Source of the DNA: Desulfobacteraceae bacterium | Lineage (GTDB): Bacteria; Desulfobacterota; Desulfobacteria; Desulfobacterales; Desulfosarcinaceae | Length of the DNA: 64,000 nucleotides | Reading direction: 5' to 3' | NCBI GenBank assembly: GCA_027068085.1 | Contig: JAMOUQ010000045.1 | Location: 27,631-91,630 of the forward strand | Shown here: in pieces, positions 8,197 to 16,920 of the stretch | How positions within the stretch are numbered: the stretch's first letter is position 1 | How the letters are laid out: each line of letters opens with the position of its first letter | The notes under the pieces: model-generated | Database searches by the model: none | What the model was told of the DNA's origin: nothing | Seen by the model: only the letters and a program-made list of their open reading frames with translations | Made by a program: the position numbers and the translations under genes

Positions 8197-9728
8197 ACCA
8201 GTTTGACACTCAAAATAAGCACGAGTTCCCGCGATTCGACCCGCTCATACTCGCGTTTGAAAAGATATCCCAAAACGGGAATGGCCGACAGAAAAGGCAC
8301 TCCCCTGTCGTCCCTGATCTTGCGGCGGTCTATCAGACCTCCGAGGATGACCACATCCCCGTCCCGCAGGGCGATGGTGGAGCTTATCTCCTTGATGTCG
8401 ACCTCGGGAAGCGAAATACTCATCCCTTCACTGATTTCGGTTTCTTCCAGGCTGTTGCGGTCGACATCACTCTTGATGGGGTTTATGAGCAGGGTGATCC
8501 GGCCCCCGCTGTCGATAAACGGCACGACCCCGAGAATCAATCCGTCAAAAAGGGTCGATACTTCCACGTCGGTCGACACATCCTGCGTGCTGCCGGTGGT
8601 AGTGCGGGTAGTCTCGACGCTCTTTTTGTATGTTATGGAAGTGCCCACGCTGATCAGGGCCGGCTGACCGTGCTTGCAGCGGATGGTCGGGTTGGAAACG
8701 ACCCTGGCATCACCGAATGTTCTCAAAGCGTCGATGGTGGCCGTCAGGGAAAATTCGCCCGAAGTACCGTTCAGGATCAGTCCGTTGCCGACCCCCCATG
8801 AGGCTCTGGTCAGCTCGGTGGCGGCATCGTCCAGGTTGCGCAGCAGTTCCCAGTCGATACCGTATTTATACTTGTCCGAGAGCAGAACTTCGATTATGCG
8901 CGCCTCTATCAGTATCTGGCGGCCCATCATTTTCTTGAGGTGATTTACCATCCTTGCCACGGAACGGATCACCCGCGGCCGGTCCTTGACGTACAGCGTA
9001 CCTGAAATCTGGTTGATGGAGTATTTGCCCTGCTCGCTCAAAAGCGGCTTGATCATTGCCTCAAGGACCTTGTAGGGACTTTTCTGGGTCACACCTTCTC
9101 CCCGGATCTTGAAGCTTCCGGCCAGACCCTGCGAGATGGTCTCTTCACTTGCTCCGAGCACATCGCCGCCGACATCGAATTTCGATTCGAGCCGGGAGTC
9201 CATGAAGCCGAGTTTGAAGATTTTCTCCTTGTAGGGGCTGATGCGGATAATATCGCCCTGGACATTGTAGAAAAGATCATAAGCCGCCAAAATTTCTTTG
9301 AGCACCGTGGCAGCGGAGGTGTTTTCAAAATGGAGGGTCAGTGTGCGCTGTTCGTTTGAAATTTCAGGATCGAGTATGAAACTGACACCCACGGCCTGAG
9401 ACAGGGCATAAAGCACATTCTGCAAATTTTCATCCACCATGGAAAAGGATACCTTCTGATCCTGCAGCGGGTCGTATTGCGGCAGCACCGGTTCTATCTC
9501 GGCCATCTTCTCCTGCTTTTTCTCCAGATTCCGGTGATAAAACCGCTGAGTGTCGGCCACTTTCTCCGACATTTCAACAACCTCTTGAGGTATCTTCTCC
9601 GGATGGTGCTTGCGGGGATGCAGCATGGAAGAAGGACCCAGGCTGCAACCGGCGGTCATCAAAACCGCTGCGGCCGCAAGCAGCAAAGACTTCTTCCAGC
9701 CCGGCCCGCTCTTATTGTCAGCTGTCAT
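8193..9728 (-). CDS. mshL: Outer-membrane secretin lipoprotein (MshL/PilQ/GspD family)
   Basis: Forms the outer-membrane channel through which the pilus passes. It has 511 residues. A lipoprotein signal peptide ends in LMTAGC with Cys28 as the lipidated residue. A periplasmic STN/N0-like segment (VSFSMVDENLQNVLYALSQ is typical; about 90-160) and an N1 domain (SINQISGTLYVKDRPR) precede the C-terminal secretin domain. The latter has the family hallmarks VVSNPTI, VVPFIDSGGRI, a Thr-rich VETTRTTTGSTQD strand, DGDVVILGGLID and FLSAIPVLGYLF. It matches the shorter MshL rather than GspD, which has three N1 repeats. It overlaps its neighbours on both sides (10 bp and 4 bp), as expected in a tight assembly operon. 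Confidence 0.9.
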   Translation of the reverse strand: MTADNKSGPGWKKSLLLAAAAVLMTAGCSLGPSSMLHPRKHHPEKIPQEVVEMSEKVADTQRFYHRNLEKKQEKMAEIEPVLPQYDPLQDQKVSFSMVDENLQNVLYALSQAVGVSFILDPEISNEQRTLTLHFENTSAATVLKEILAAYDLFYNVQGDIIRISPYKEKIFKLGFMDSRLESKFDVGGDVLGASEETISQGLAGSFKIRGEGVTQKSPYKVLEAMIKPLLSEQGKYSINQISGTLYVKDRPRVIRSVARMVNHLKKMMGRQILIEARIIEVLLSDKYKYGIDWELLRNLDDAATELTRASWGVGNGLILNGTSGEFSLTATIDALRTFGDARVVSNPTIRCKHGQPALISVGTSITYKKSVETTRTTTGSTQDVSTDVEVSTLFDGLILGVVPFIDSGGRITLLINPIKSDVDRNSLEETEISEGMSISLPEVDIKEISSTIALRDGDVVILGGLIDRRKIRDDRGVPFLSAIPVLGYLFKREYERVESRELVLILSVKLV

Positions 9729-10239
9729 TTTTCACAACCTCCCCCATGGGTGAGACCACATCTATCCACTGCCGGTACTTGCCCCGAACGAGCAGTACCC
9801 GTTTCGATTCGATCCTGGTTATCCGGCCGCCTTCCGGAAGACTGGCGCCTTCCGGATACAGCTGCCCGTCGATCACACAAAAACGCCTGGTCGGTGAATA
9901 AAAGGCCATGGTAACCTTGTGTTTGACCTGAACCGGCTCATTTGCCTGCCCCGCGGCATGGCTGCCGGCCGTCATGGGCCTATAGCCCAGCATGGACAAG
10001 TCAACCGCGTCGGAACGCCTGCGCGGGCCGCTGACAAGTACCGGCAGCTCCCGGTCCAGGGAATCTATCCGTGCCAGGACATCCGGGGCCGGCACCCGGA
10101 TGTCGCCAACGGGTCTTATCAAAGGCAGTTCGTGCCTGATCACAACTTTCCTGGAAGACAAAGCAGGATACAATATGGCGCCGATTGCCGCCGCAACCAG
10201 CCAGAACAATCCGATGGCGCTGTGATATTTTCTTTTCAT
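9718..10239 (-). CDS. MshK/GspB/PilP-like periplasmic adaptor
   Basis: A 173-residue protein with one N-terminal transmembrane helix (about residues 8-25) and a periplasmic C-terminal domain. The C-terminal part (FCVIDGQLYPEGASLPEGG, then ITRIESKRVLLVRGKYRQ) follows the pattern 'V-I-D-G-x-L-x-x-E-G ... I-x-x-I-x-x-x-x-V-x-L' seen in MshK, GspB and GspC homology-region proteins that bind the secretin N-domain. It lies immediately upstream of the secretin gene with an 11-bp overlap and 4 bp into the preceding gene. The assignment is by pattern and operon position, without alignment. Confidence 0.65.
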   Translation of the reverse strand: MKRKYHSAIGLFWLVAAAIGAILYPALSSRKVVIRHELPLIRPVGDIRVPAPDVLARIDSLDRELPVLVSGPRRRSDAVDLSMLGYRPMTAGSHAAGQANEPVQVKHKVTMAFYSPTRRFCVIDGQLYPEGASLPEGGRITRIESKRVLLVRGKYRQWIDVVSPMGEVVKNDS

Positions 10240-11531
10240 GCGATCTTCCTGCGGAAACGGATCATGAATTCGGACCTGCGGACCAGGGTGTCGAAGCGGC
10301 GCTCCGTTATCCGGTAGCCGACCTTTTCCAATGTCTCCAGAATCTGCTGATAATCTCTGAAGGCCGTCTCGAAAGAGTTATCGATACGGCCAAAAATCTC
10401 GACATCGACCGCGTCCGCCTTGTAGTCCGCCTTGAGTGACAACAGACGGCAGTCGGCCGGCAGGGCCCTTGACAAATCGTTGACCAGACGTTTTACCGAC
10501 GGAAGTTCCCTGCTGGCTCTCACCTGCTCCAGGAAAGCCACCGTCGCCATGTAGTCTCCGGCCGAAACTGCCGTCGGCAGAGCTTTCGACCGGCTGTGCG
10601 CCTCCCGGATCAGAGAATCCAGACGGCGGTGAATGCCGTCGGCCTGGATATCAAAAAACAATCCGGCGGCGGCCAGCAGCAGGGTCAATGCGCAGGTTGC
10701 AATCGCCGCTTTGGGCAGCATCAGCCTGGCGGCATACAGCAGCCTGGTACCAAGCGGCATGGCATTCAGGCCCAGGGCGTAACGGGGAACGGCTCCCATC
10801 AGGGAAACCCGGTGGGTCCCGTCGTCTGTAACCAGAGTCGCGGATCTCATGGACTGCCACTTGAGAGAGCTGCCATCGGCCAATTCCGGAGGCGGAACAT
10901 GGCTGTCTATCCAGGTTATCAGCCTGGCGGTTTCCAGGTGTATCTGGCGGTTCTTTTCCAAGGCCCTGACTTCACCCAGGACACTTTCCCACAATGAGCT
11001 GATCTGCTCGGGGCTGGTGTCGTAGGCAACTATCCTGCGGGCATAGTATACCTGGTTCCGTCTGCCCACCAGCAGGTCGGCAAAACGGCCGTGGGCGAAA
11101 ACGACAGCCGCCGGCCCGTGACGGCTTGCGGACTTGAGCGCATTGAACAGAATCTCGTACAGGGGCACCAGAATAAGCAGATCCCGGTCCGACCGGACAA
11201 GTTCCAGGTACTGGCTGTATATCCGGGCCGGTACGGCAGTAAAAAATATGTCGACACTGTTTTTAGTGCTTTTCTTCTTCCAGTGGGTGATCACCGTCAC
11301 CGGCTCGTCGAATTCCCCGGTTTCCTGCAGTTTGCGGCTGACCATCAGCTCCACGTACCGGATGTCGGCCTCGATGGTCATGGTGCGTGAAATCGATGAC
11401 TGAAAATCGGTAATCCACCAGCGGGAACCGGAAACCTGCTCCGCCCCGGACAGCACGCGGGCCCGATCACCGGAACATATCCAGCTTTGCCCGTCCAGTT
11501 CTATCTGATACTGCTTTGGATGACCGATCAT
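10236..11531 (-). CDS. PilM/PilN-like (MshI-type) pilus assembly protein
   Basis: Protein of 431 residues with a cytoplasmic N-terminal half, a single transmembrane helix near residues 250-280 (KAAIATCALTLLLAAAGLFF) and a periplasmic coiled/ferredoxin-like C-terminal part. The first half contains actin-like-fold fragments as in PilM/GspL (GPAAVVFAHGRFADLLVGRR). The second half resembles PilN/GspL-C (LVNDLSRALPADCRLLSLKAD, then FRDYQQILETLEKVGY). Together it looks like a natural PilM-PilN fusion, as in GspL and MshI. It overlaps the downstream gene start by 4 bp and lies 7 bp after the PilO-like gene. These proteins form the inner-membrane alignment complex linking ATPase and secretin. Confidence 0.75.
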   Translation of the reverse strand: MIGHPKQYQIELDGQSWICSGDRARVLSGAEQVSGSRWWITDFQSSISRTMTIEADIRYVELMVSRKLQETGEFDEPVTVITHWKKKSTKNSVDIFFTAVPARIYSQYLELVRSDRDLLILVPLYEILFNALKSASRHGPAAVVFAHGRFADLLVGRRNQVYYARRIVAYDTSPEQISSLWESVLGEVRALEKNRQIHLETARLITWIDSHVPPPELADGSSLKWQSMRSATLVTDDGTHRVSLMGAVPRYALGLNAMPLGTRLLYAARLMLPKAAIATCALTLLLAAAGLFFDIQADGIHRRLDSLIREAHSRSKALPTAVSAGDYMATVAFLEQVRASRELPSVKRLVNDLSRALPADCRLLSLKADYKADAVDVEIFGRIDNSFETAFRDYQQILETLEKVGYRITERRFDTLVRRSEFMIRFRRKIA

Positions 11532-11538
11532 ACCGTAC

Positions 11539-12075
11539 CTACCGTCTGATCCTGAAAGCGCCGCTTAGCACCAACCGCACATCGCCGCTGCTTTCCATTG
11601 AAGAAGCGTCCTTTACGGCCGTTTTCCCGGCCCCGGGCTGAACCTGCTCGTGAACCTGCTCGTCATTATCGCCGGCTGCGGCCTCGGGGGACTGAACCAC
11701 AAAAGCAATCGGGGTGAAATAGACATCATTGGATGGGGCGCACTGCTCGATCAGCTTCTCAAGCTCGGGAAAAGAAACCCAGCCCTGGATATTAACATCG
11801 AAGGCAGCCCATTTTTCGGGCCGCATTCCCATGGCAGAAGCCCGCTTCATAAAACGCTGCACGCGCCGGATGGTTTTCAGTTTTTGATTAAGCTCGGCGG
11901 CCTGCTGCTTCATCACCTTCTGCCTGATCCGCATAAGTTCCAAATCGGCGCGCAAGCCACTGAATCGCCCATAGGTGTCGTAGGCATAGAGGGAGGCTCC
12001 CACCAGAGCGACAGCCAGTATCAGACAGACTGTGTGGAGCAACAACGGACCTAGTTTATGAAACGCTTCGGCCAT
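11539..12075 (-). CDS. PilO/MshJ-like inner-membrane alignment protein
   Basis: Protein of 178 residues starting MAEAFHKLGPLL. One transmembrane helix (about residues 10-32) is followed by a coiled coil (LRADLELMRIRQKVMKQQ and onward, about 38-70) and a small C-terminal domain containing WVSFPELEKLIEQC and VRLVLSGAFRIRR. This helix/coiled-coil/ferredoxin-like order is that of PilO and MshJ. I place the start at 12075; the frame stays open upstream but would then run into the pilin gene. It lies between the pilin and the PilM/N-like gene. The middle carries a hydrophilic insertion (about 135-160) rich in Glu, Gln and Ala. Confidence 0.68.
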   Translation of the reverse strand: MAEAFHKLGPLLLHTVCLILAVALVGASLYAYDTYGRFSGLRADLELMRIRQKVMKQQAAELNQKLKTIRRVQRFMKRASAMGMRPEKWAAFDVNIQGWVSFPELEKLIEQCAPSNDVYFTPIAFVVQSPEAAAGDNDEQVHEQVQPGAGKTAVKDASSMESSGDVRLVLSGAFRIRR

Positions 12076-12130
12076 GGGATCGGATCTCCAAAACCGGCAG
12101 GCCGCGCCTGCCGGCGGCAAACTTCGGGAC

Positions 12131-12775
12131 TTAGAATTCCAGCCGCAGGAGTGCCGAGTGATTCCCGCCCTGATTGGTCGCGTCGTCGGCCGCCGGCCAG
12201 TCGGACAGCACGACGGGATTCGGACTGTGATTGGCCGTATGGAGAAGGTCTCCGGAAGTACCGTCTCTTTCACCATCGACCAGCCGGTCCCAGGCCATTC
12301 CCAGATCGGACGAAATGCCGGATATGCGGATGATATTGCCTACATTGTTTTTGTAATCGAAAGCCAGGACCAGGGTCCGGGTCACTCCCAGGGAATCCGT
12401 GTAGGTCCGGCGCAGGCCATCTGCCAGTTGGCCCGGCGGAGGCGCTTCCAGCCCGACGTTGGCCAGCTGTGCGGACAGGGTCGTATAATTGACGCTGTCG
12501 CTGCAGTGACCGTTGCGGGTTCCGGAATTGGTGGGGCTGTTGGTATCGCCGAGGATCCAGCCCGTGCGGTCGTAATAGTTGTTGAAGGCCACCTGCCAGG
12601 CCCTCACGTAAGTAGTGTACAGACGCTTTTGCTCGGCACTTTTGACAACGTCCTTGCCCTTTACCACCGCGCCGATGATAATACCGATGATTATCAGCAC
12701 GATCGCCATTTCAATAAGCGTAAAACCTTGTTGTTCCCTGATCTTACCGTAAATGGTTTTTCTCATTCCGTTCAT
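12131..12775 (-). CDS. Type IV prepilin (single pilin of the operon)
   Basis: Secreted filament subunit of 214 residues. A short basic leader MNGMRKTIYGKIREQQG ends in the prepilin peptidase site G17|F18, followed by FTLIEMAIVLIIIGIIIG, with the conserved Glu at mature position 5 and a long hydrophobic alpha-helix. The C-terminal domain includes two cysteines (one in NGHCSDSVNY) and a variable Gly/Asn-rich region. A GAGG Shine-Dalgarno lies 7 nt before the ATG. It is the first gene of the assembly operon. No other prepilin and no prepilin peptidase gene were found in the window, so processing would depend on an enzyme encoded elsewhere. Whether this is a major (MshA-like) or minor pilin cannot be decided from sequence. 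Confidence 0.9.
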   Translation of the reverse strand: MNGMRKTIYGKIREQQGFTLIEMAIVLIIIGIIIGAVVKGKDVVKSAEQKRLYTTYVRAWQVAFNNYYDRTGWILGDTNSPTNSGTRNGHCSDSVNYTTLSAQLANVGLEAPPPGQLADGLRRTYTDSLGVTRTLVLAFDYKNNVGNIIRISGISSDLGMAWDRLVDGERDGTSGDLLHTANHSPNPVVLSDWPAADDATNQGGNHSALLRLEF

Positions 12776-13157
12776 TCTTGCACCTCTTGGTTTACTGTTT
12801 GCTGAAACAAATATGTTACTGCCTTACAGCAGTTATCGGACAGCGTAATCGAAACCTTGAGCAAACTGCCACCGGCGGTTTGATTGTTTTCCGGCAGGCG
12901 CATGCCCGGCCGTGCGCTGAAAACCTGAACTATCGGATCTCGGCCGGACTCCTGCTTGGGCTGCAGGTGATCCGGGCCGTCTCCGGGACAATCCTGCAGG
13001 CTTGAACGAGCAGGATTCATACCAGGATGGCGTACAGACGTAACTATTTGTTTTATATGATATTTTTACCTGACAGACACAGGATGGAACCGTCAATTAT
13101 CTGACGGCCGGACGGGGAAATCCGGTACGGCGGCGTATCGGGCTGTTTGTGATACCG
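12776..13157 (-). promoter_or_regulatory. Non-coding leader/promoter region of the pilin operon
   Basis: A 382-bp gap between the response regulator stop and the pilin start. Two small reading frames here have no start signals or recognisable content. An AT-rich stretch at about 13040-13070 (minus strand: ATATCATATAAAACAAATAG) is the likeliest promoter. A CCGTCA...TGACGG hairpin (13091-13108) may end the upstream regulator transcript, though it lacks a T-run. ACTGC...GCAGT at 12815-12835 can form a small hairpin in the leader. No good -24/-12 sigma-54 site was seen even though the adjacent regulator is of the sigma-54 type. Confidence 0.4.
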
Positions 13158-14555
13158 TCAGGGCTGGCGCCGATATTCATCGGCTTTTATGCCGTAACGG
13201 CGCATTACCTGCTGCAGGGCTTGGCGTTCCAGGCCGCACTGGCGGGCGGCCGCGGAAACATTTCCCCCCGTTGCGCTAAGAAGGCTGCCTATGTAAGCCC
13301 TGTTGAAGCGGTTCAAGATCTGCTCCTTTGCCTGTTTGTAAGGCAGCCGGGAAATCTCCGGATCGGGTTCGGCGCAGGGGCCTTCAGAGGCCGGCAGGCC
13401 CACGTCCTGGGGCCTGATCACCTCACCGCTGGAAAACAAAATGCCGCGCAGGATCATGTTTTCCATTTCCCGCACATTGCCCTCCCAGTGGCGGCGCATG
13501 AAGATTTCCAGCAGTTCGGGTGCCAGCATTTTCTTGGGCCTGTCCAGCTTGAGGCAGTGTTTCGCCAGCAGATGGGCGGCCAGCAGGGGAATGTCTTCAA
13601 CCCTTTCCCGCAGGGCGGGCATGTGGATCGGAAGCACGTTCAGGCGGTAGAAAAAATCCTCCCTGAATTCCTGGCGCTTGATTTTGGCCTTAAGGTCCTG
13701 ATTTGTTGAAGCTATTATCCTAACATCCACATGGATCGACCTGGTATCACCCAGGGGCTTGATCTCTTTTTCCTGGAGGACCCGCAGCAGTTTGGTCTGG
13801 ATGGTGGGACTGATATCGCCTATTTCGTCCAGAAAGATGGTGCCGGTATGAGCTTCCTGGAAAAGGCCCACCTTGTCACGGGTGGCATGGGTAAAGGCTC
13901 CCTTGCGATAGCCGAACAGTTCGCTCTCCAGGATGTTTTCAGGCACCGACGGGCAGTTGACCGCCACAAAGGGACCCTGGCTGCGGTGACTCAGGGCGTG
14001 AATCGCCCTTGCCGTCAGATCCTTGCCGGTGCCGGACTCCCCGGTTATCAATACCGTGAGATCGGTTTTGGCCACCATGTCGACGGCCTGAAAAACCTTC
14101 TGCATGGCCGGGCTCTTGCCCACCAGGTTCTGAAACTTGTCGTGCTCGCGGCAGCGGTCCTGAAGGCGGGTATTTTCCCTGATCAAACGGCTCCGTTCCA
14201 GAGCCTTTTCCAGACGCACGATGAGCGCGTCGTGATCGAAAGGCTTGGTGACGAAATCATAGGCCCCCCGTTTCATGGCTTCGACCGCCATGTCGATGTG
14301 CCCATAGGCGGTCATCATCACCACGGTCAGCCGCGGATACTGCTCGCCAACAATTTCAAGCAGCTCCATCCCGCTCATACCCGGCATCTTTATGTCGGCC
14401 AGCACCAGGTCGACAGGACGGGATGCCAGAACCTGCAGGGCGTCTTCGCCGGAGGACGCCAGATGGATCTCACACTGCAAGTCGGGCTCGAGGCTCCGCT
14501 TCAGCAATTGCAGCATGTCGGGTTCGTCGTCTACTATCAGCAAGGTGGTCTTCAT
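13158..14555 (-). CDS. Sigma-54-dependent response regulator (NtrC/PilR family) with variant GAFTHA loop
   Basis: Transcriptional activator of 465 residues. The receiver domain (residues 1-120) has acidic residues DDE at 9-11 and the phosphoacceptor D54 in VLADIKMPG. The AAA+ domain (about 145-380) has Walker A GESGTGKD, Walker B TIFLDEIGD and the arginine finger region FREDFFYRLNVLPI. A C-terminal Fis-type helix-turn-helix (GGNVSAAARQCGLERQALQQ) binds DNA. The sigma-54 contact loop reads GAFTHA instead of the nearly invariant GAFTGA. The ATG at 14555 has a good AAGGA signal; the frame is open further upstream but that part lies inside the kinase gene. It forms an operon with the kinase (16-bp gap) and is placed just upstream of the pilin gene, like PilR. 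Confidence 0.9.
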   Translation of the reverse strand: MKTTLLIVDDEPDMLQLLKRSLEPDLQCEIHLASSGEDALQVLASRPVDLVLADIKMPGMSGMELLEIVGEQYPRLTVVMMTAYGHIDMAVEAMKRGAYDFVTKPFDHDALIVRLEKALERSRLIRENTRLQDRCREHDKFQNLVGKSPAMQKVFQAVDMVAKTDLTVLITGESGTGKDLTARAIHALSHRSQGPFVAVNCPSVPENILESELFGYRKGAFTHATRDKVGLFQEAHTGTIFLDEIGDISPTIQTKLLRVLQEKEIKPLGDTRSIHVDVRIIASTNQDLKAKIKRQEFREDFFYRLNVLPIHMPALRERVEDIPLLAAHLLAKHCLKLDRPKKMLAPELLEIFMRRHWEGNVREMENMILRGILFSSGEVIRPQDVGLPASEGPCAEPDPEISRLPYKQAKEQILNRFNRAYIGSLLSATGGNVSAAARQCGLERQALQQVMRRYGIKADEYRRQP

Positions 14556-14571
14556 GAAACTGGTCGTTCCT

Positions 14572-16071
14572 TTACCCTTTGGCCAGAGGCAGCACAATGG
14601 TGAAGGTGGAACCTTTTCCCGGCTGACTGCGCACGTAAATGCTGCCTCCATGGTTTTTTATGATTCCATAGCTTACCGACAGGCCCAGACCGGTTCCCTG
14701 GCCGGTGGGCTTGGTGGTGAAGAAGGGATCGAAAATACGGGTGAGATTTTTCTTCTCGATACCATATCCGTCGTCGATCACTTTTATCACGGCCTTTGTC
14801 TGGGATTCGTTCAGAGCCGTGGTCACCTCTATGGTGCCGTCGCCCTCCACCGCGTGCCTGGCATTCATGATCAGGTTTATCAGTACCTGCTTTATCTTTT
14901 TCTCGTCGAGCAGCAAGGGGCCTATCCGCCGGTCGTATTCGGTCTCCAGGCGGACTCCCTCCAGGTCGGCATGGTGACGGACGAAAGAAATCACCTCTTC
15001 GATAACCTTGTGAATGTCGACCATCTCCTTCTTGGGCGGAGAGGTGCGGGCAAAATTTAGCAGGTCTTCCACTATGGACTTGCAATTGCGGACATGCTTT
15101 TCAATCGTCTTGAGGTCTGCGTAACGGCCCGAGTCTTCATCTTCAGAACGCAGCAGCAGCTGGGTGTAGCCGAGAATGATTCCCAGCGGATTGTTTATTT
15201 CATGGGCGATGCCGGCCGACAGCTCCCCGATGGAAGCCAGCTTGTCGGCCTGGGCCATCTGTTCGCGCATCATCCGGCGCTGTTCTATATCCTTTATCAG
15301 GAAATGGATCTGATCTTCCTCCTCCGGGCCTTCCCGCGCCAGGCTACCGGAAAAAAGGGCCGCCTTGCGGCTGCCGTCGCCGGTTTTCAGGTCAAACTCG
15401 ACACTGGCCAGAAATCCTTTGCGTTCGATATTGTCCGCGATCTTTCCCCAGTCGTTTTTATCCCACAGGTACTGCCGGAAACTCTTGCCGCGGATAAAGT
15501 CCTGCCCCGGAGACAGGCCCAGCATGCGGTAGCCGGCGGGGTTCATGTTGAGGATCAGTCCGTCTTTGCGGGTAACCAGAATCATATCCTTGGAAACTTC
15601 GAAAATGCGGCGATACTTCTGTTCCGAGATCGCCAGGGCCTCTGTCCGCTGCTCCACCAGCCGCTCGAGGTTCTGGTTGAAAAAAAGCAGCTCCTCGTGA
15701 GCCGCCTGCAGGGCCTGCTTGTCACGACTGACGGCCTGGTAAACCGCCCATGTCCGTCCGAAAAAAAGGGTTACCGCTCCCACCACCACGAAGGTTATGG
15801 TGTTTACCGCCCCGCTGTATGGCCTGATTATCGACCAGACCTCTCCTTTGCCGCTCATGACGAGCAACTGGCGGACTATATGCCCTGCCGAGCGGGACAC
15901 GGAAAACACGGTCAGGGCCACACACACCCAGAAAAGGTAGGTCCAGAGAACATTCTGGGGATCGTTGCGCTTGAGCCTGGCCGCCAGGTTCAGGCAGGCG
16001 AAGGCCAGCACGATCATCAGCATGGCGCCGCCCACGTCCACCAGCCAAAGCGGAAAGATGTTGAACATCAT
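14572..16071 (-). CDS. Membrane PAS-domain sensor histidine kinase
   Basis: Sensor kinase of 499 residues. Three hydrophobic helices lie at about residues 8-30, 42-60 and 90-108; a coiled coil (about 115-150, QALQAAHEELLFF and onward) leads into a PAS domain (about 150-260). The HisKA domain has phosphoacceptor His290 in AGIAHEINNPLG, and the HATPase_c domain has N (LINLIMNARHA), G1 (DDGYGI), F (FDPFFTTK) and G2 (GTGLGLSVSYGI) boxes. Its ATG overlaps the stop of the upstream membrane gene in an ATGA, so the two proteins are probably made together and may form one sensor unit. Its partner regulator follows directly. The signal sensed is unknown. Confidence 0.9.
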   Translation of the reverse strand: MMFNIFPLWLVDVGGAMLMIVLAFACLNLAARLKRNDPQNVLWTYLFWVCVALTVFSVSRSAGHIVRQLLVMSGKGEVWSIIRPYSGAVNTITFVVVGAVTLFFGRTWAVYQAVSRDKQALQAAHEELLFFNQNLERLVEQRTEALAISEQKYRRIFEVSKDMILVTRKDGLILNMNPAGYRMLGLSPGQDFIRGKSFRQYLWDKNDWGKIADNIERKGFLASVEFDLKTGDGSRKAALFSGSLAREGPEEEDQIHFLIKDIEQRRMMREQMAQADKLASIGELSAGIAHEINNPLGIILGYTQLLLRSEDEDSGRYADLKTIEKHVRNCKSIVEDLLNFARTSPPKKEMVDIHKVIEEVISFVRHHADLEGVRLETEYDRRIGPLLLDEKKIKQVLINLIMNARHAVEGDGTIEVTTALNESQTKAVIKVIDDGYGIEKKNLTRIFDPFFTTKPTGQGTGLGLSVSYGIIKNHGGSIYVRSQPGKGSTFTIVLPLAKG

Positions 16072-16604
16072 GGGGCACCTCCGCTTTTACCGGCGGACGC
16101 GGAGCCCCGGGCCAGCAGGTGCAGCCCCCTGAACAGATAGATCATGGCCGGAACACAAAGCAGGTGGTCAAACTTGATTACATAATAAGTCCATGCCAGC
16201 AGAGCACTGGGAGGGTCCGTGACTATCCTTACCCGCCAGGTGCCTTCCCTGATCACGTCAACCGCCTTTATCTGCTCCACCATCATGTGGGCGGCGAAGG
16301 CATCCAGATTCCAGAGGATGAAAAAAAGAGCCGCATTCTGGATGTGACTCCAACCGGTCTGGCGCACAAGTTCCCATTTGCGCAGCCAATATATCAGCAG
16401 CCCCATCGATATGACGAAAAATATATGGGCAAGCTGGTGGCCGTAGAGCCCTTCCGGACCGCCATGGCCCTGGATGGCACCGGCCGGCCCTGGCCAGAAG
16501 ACAACCGCCGCCAGGACAACGGCGGTGATCCCGGCCTGCTGCAATCGCCGCCCCGGGGGCGGCAACTTCAATATCCGGTGGGATTGTTGCCCGTTTATCA
16601 TCAA
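16068..16604 (-). CDS. His-rich membrane protein coupled to the histidine kinase
   Basis: Unrecognised 178-residue membrane protein. Hydrophobic segments lie at about residues 24-42 (possible signal peptide ending ...PGPAGA), 57-75, 88-104 and 134-158. Histidines 56, 60, 87, 106 and 147 are at or near the membrane segments (GHQLAHIFF, AAHMMVEQ, KFDHLLC). The arrangement would suit haem or metal binding, but this is speculation. It overlaps the kinase start by 4 bp, so a sensory or accessory role for that kinase is the simplest reading. It appears to be the first gene of the three-gene operon. Confidence 0.7.
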   Translation of the reverse strand: MMINGQQSHRILKLPPPGRRLQQAGITAVVLAAVVFWPGPAGAIQGHGGPEGLYGHQLAHIFFVISMGLLIYWLRKWELVRQTGWSHIQNAALFFILWNLDAFAAHMMVEQIKAVDVIREGTWRVRIVTDPPSALLAWTYYVIKFDHLLCVPAMIYLFRGLHLLARGSASAGKSGGAP

Positions 16605-16920
16605 ATAGCCCTGTTCAACAATTCTTCACGGCCGTCTTGAAAGTGGCTCCCGGAAAACGGAATTGTCCTTACCATCTGAAATCGTACTTCGAAATGATAT
16701 ACTACAGGAAGAATGCGTTAAAAGTCACCAACAAAAGGATTCCGGCAAATATCGGCCCTTGGCTTCAACTCCGGCACCGGGGGCAACGACGGCAACTGCT
16801 TCGCAACCCGGAGCCGCGCCAGATAACTGCGGATGAATTGCCCGTGAGATCTCGACATTTCCGGATGCTGCGATCCGGAGGAGCCTTTGCAGCGGTTTGC
16901 GGGAAACCCGGCGGCTCTTC
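16605..16920 (-). promoter_or_regulatory. Intergenic region with possible promoter of the kinase/regulator operon
   Basis: A 316-bp gap with no convincing gene. On the minus strand TTAACG (16721-16716) and TATCAT (16699-16694) are separated by 16 nt and resemble a sigma-70 promoter with a weak -35 box. It would start transcription about 80 nt before the operon's first ATG at 16604. Nothing else recognisable was seen. Confidence 0.35.

Noticed and set aside
12772..13096. Small minus-strand ORFs between pilin and regulator
   Set aside because: No ribosome-binding site, no recognisable domain and composition unlike coding neighbours.
12776..13157. Sigma-54 promoter for the pilin operon
   Set aside because: The best matches (TGGCA followed by TTGC at 12860-12875, and GGGCATGCGCCTGC near 12900) have the wrong spacing or too few consensus bases.
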